From Pseudomonadota bacterium (GTDB taxonomy: Bacteria > Pseudomonadota > Alphaproteobacteria > Caulobacterales > Caulobacteraceae): a stretch of DNA of 6,448 nucleotides. The position numbers and the translations under genes are program-made. Location of the stretch: assembly GCA_023445955.1 (NCBI GenBank), contig JAEXJH010000634.1, positions 1 through 6,448 on the forward strand. Reading direction: 5' to 3'. Below, in pieces: positions 5,203 through 6,448 of the stretch; position 1 is the first letter of the stretch; each line of letters starts with the position of its first letter. The notes beneath the pieces are model-generated. The model did not search any database. It saw nothing but the letters and a program-made list of their open reading frames with translations, and was not told the DNA's origin.

Positions 5203-6399
5203 CTAGAACCAGGCGCGGAGGCCCAGCACAATACGGGCGGCTTTGACATCCTCGCCGCCAGCGCGCGCGTAGTCGGCGGTCTTGCCGAACTTGCGGTCGT
5301 AGGTGACGCCGACATAGGGCGCGAACTCGCGCCGGATCTCGTAACGCAGGCGCAGGCCAAGCTCGAGGTCCGACAAGCCGGAGCCGACTCCGGTCGCTCG
5401 GTCGTTCGAAGCGGCGAGATTGAGTTCGGCGCGCGGCTGAAGGATCAGGCGCTGGGTTAGCCGCTGATCATAATAGCCCTCGAAGCGCGCCGACAGGTCG
5501 CCTTTGCTGGACAGGAACGCCGCGCCGCTGACTTCGAACCAATAGGGAGCCAGACCTTCGAAACCGATCGTTGCATAGGTCCGCGAAGGCTTGGGCTCGA
5601 AGTCATGGCGAACACCGGCCTGAAGATTGAAGTATGGCCCCACGCTGCGCGAATAGAGCGCTTGAAGTTCGGCTCGCTCCAACCCGTCGCCACTGACGCC
5701 TTCACCTTCCGATTTGAGCGTCAGGCGGTTGATGTCGCCGCCGAACCAGGCTTCGCCCTCCCAGCGGTAGCTGTCCTTGCCCGATTTCGGCGTCCATTCG
5801 GCGATGTTGGCCATCACCATGGAGGTGACGCCGCCGCCGTGTTCCTTGCGCAGCTGCGCGCGCGCCCGGGCCATGCCGGCGGGATCGAAAACCTTATCGG
5901 CCGCATGGTCGGCAGGCGCGGGCGGCGGCGGTGTGTTGGGAATATCGCCCATGTCAGCCGTCGAGCCCATGGCTTGGTCTTTGGCCATCCCCGGCATGGC
6001 CATCGACCCCATGTCGTGACCTGCATGCGGATCGGCGGGGCGCGCGGGCATCGACATGGCGCCCATGTCCTGGCCGGCCGGGGCGGCCGGCATGGCCATC
6101 GTGCTCATATCGTGGCCGGCGTGCGGATCGACGGCTGCGCCGCTGGCGGTCGACGGCGTGGCCATCGCGCCCATGGCCGGTTTGGCGGCGGGTTTGGCCG
6201 TCGTCGGTTTTGCCGCCGCGGTCTTGGGGCGCGCCTTCTTCTTGACGGCCAGCTTCGTGGCGGGCGGCTTCTTGGCCCCGGGCTTAGCCGAGGGCGCAGG
6301 CATCTGCATGCCCGGCATCATCGAATGATCCATCGTTTGAGCGAGGGTCGGCGCGGCCAGCACTAGGGGCAAGAGCCCGATCAAAGCGGCGGTCTTCAT
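5203..6399 (-). CDS. copB: Copper resistance protein B, outer-membrane, Met/His-rich
   Basis: 398 aa. Residues 1-20 are a Sec signal peptide (MKTAALIGLLPLVLAAPTLA). Residues 22-33 (DHSMMPGMQM) and 95-136 are Met/His-rich, with three imperfect copies of G-H/Q-D-M-x-x-M-x-M-P, typical of soft-metal Cu(I) binding. Between them, residues 38-75 form a Lys/Ala/Pro-rich low-complexity linker. From about 195 to the end is the CopB family domain, including EGEAWFGGDINRL at 214-226, alternating strands, and a terminal Phe preceded by LGLRAW, a typical outer-membrane beta-barrel ending. The ATG is supported by AAGGAG at 6407-6412, 7 nt upstream inside the end of copA. CopB is thought to bind copper at the outer membrane and work with CopA. 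The barrel and family assignment is firm; the N-terminal repeats are unusually extended with an H1-like linker. Confidence 0.95.
   Translation of the reverse strand: MKTAALIGLLPLVLAAPTLAQTMDHSMMPGMQMPAPSAKPGAKKPPATKLAVKKKARPKTAAAKPTTAKPAAKPAMGAMATPSTASGAAVDPHAGHDMSTMAMPAAPAGQDMGAMSMPARPADPHAGHDMGSMAMPGMAKDQAMGSTADMGDIPNTPPPPAPADHAADKVFDPAGMARARAQLRKEHGGGVTSMVMANIAEWTPKSGKDSYRWEGEAWFGGDINRLTLKSEGEGVSGDGLERAELQALYSRSVGPYFNLQAGVRHDFEPKPSRTYATIGFEGLAPYWFEVSGAAFLSSKGDLSARFEGYYDQRLTQRLILQPRAELNLAASNDRATGVGSGLSDLELGLRLRYEIRREFAPYVGVTYDRKFGKTADYARAGGEDVKAARIVLGLRAWF
5992..6117 (-). repeat. Three imperfect 10-residue Met/His repeats inside copB
   Basis: CopB residues 95-104 (GHDMSTMAMP), 109-118 (GQDMGAMSMP) and 127-136 (GHDMGSMAMP) are imperfect copies of one unit. 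The first and third are also each preceded by DPHA, giving a longer DPHAGHDM unit at 91-98 and 123-130. At DNA level the copies have drifted at third codon positions, so selection on the protein rather than recent slippage is likely. Function inferred: a Cu(I)-binding Met/His array. Confidence 0.85.
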
Positions 6400-6448
6400 G
6401 CTGCGGCTCCTTCGAGGGGCCGCACGCTGAACACTTGGAACATCCCCG
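6396..6448 (-). CDS. copA: CopA-type multicopper oxidase, C-terminal end only (partial)
   Basis: Seventeen codons, the first incomplete, run in from the window edge and end at a TGA. They read GMFQVFSVRPLEGAAA after one partial codon that fits Ala. In the CopA/PcoA periplasmic copper oxidases the protein ends shortly after a type-1 copper motif HCHxxxHxxxGMF, where the Met is the axial ligand, followed by a short V-x-V strand. The GMFQVFSV segment matches that ending in content and in position immediately upstream of copB. The TGA overlaps the copB ATG (ATGA), so the two genes are translationally coupled. CopA would oxidise Cu(I) to Cu(II) in the periplasm. The copper-binding cupredoxin domains lie outside the window, so identification rests on this short tail and the neighbour. 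Confidence 0.75.
   Translation of the reverse strand, partial: GMFQVFSVRPLEGAAA

Noticed and set aside
5605..6366. Plus-strand Gly/His/Arg-rich frame of about 253 codons opposite copB
   Set aside because: The apparent Gly/His/Arg repeats are the mirror of the CopB Met/His repeats; no credible start signal or domain.

Overview
This is a high-G+C window in which all nine complete genes, plus the tail of a tenth, lie on the minus strand. Gene content and protein style (copB, a DUF4440/NTF2-like protein, cytochrome c, DUF411 and copCD together) suggest an alphaproteobacterium, most plausibly Caulobacterales (Caulobacter, Phenylobacterium or Brevundimonas type). That placement is an inference from memory of such proteins; no marker gene is present.

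In the direction of transcription (high to low coordinates), the window opens with the last codons of a CopA-type multicopper oxidase, whose stop overlaps the copB start. copB encodes an outer-membrane copper protein with a Met/His-rich N-terminal region. A secreted NTF2-fold (DUF4440/SnoaL-like) protein follows after 34 bp. After a 112-bp gap come a membrane-anchored cytochrome c with a Met/His-rich tail and a DUF411 (CopG-type) thiol/copper protein that looks like a lipoprotein. After another 102-bp gap come copC and copD, 4 bp apart. These seven genes form a periplasmic and envelope copper-handling cluster: Cu(I) oxidation (CopA), outer-membrane binding or sequestration (CopB), Cys/copper redox chemistry (CopG), periplasmic Cu(II) binding (CopC), inner-membrane partner (CopD), and possibly electron removal (cytochrome c).

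Below a 119-bp gap lie an acyltransferase-3 family membrane enzyme with no obvious copper role, then a small secreted Cys/Met-rich protein, and after a 122-bp gap rich in hairpins a second small secreted Cys/Met-containing protein. These last two are not recognised families. They look like candidate metal-binding accessory proteins and are the least explained coding content here.

No RNA genes, CRISPR array, insertion sequence, attachment site or replication origin was seen. No intergenic gap exceeds 125 bp. Several gaps hold perfect short hairpins placed next to ribosome-binding sites or stop codons, but none has the T-run of a classic intrinsic terminator. No copper-responsive regulator gene and no convincing promoter consensus is visible; the main promoter is probably upstream of copA, outside the window.
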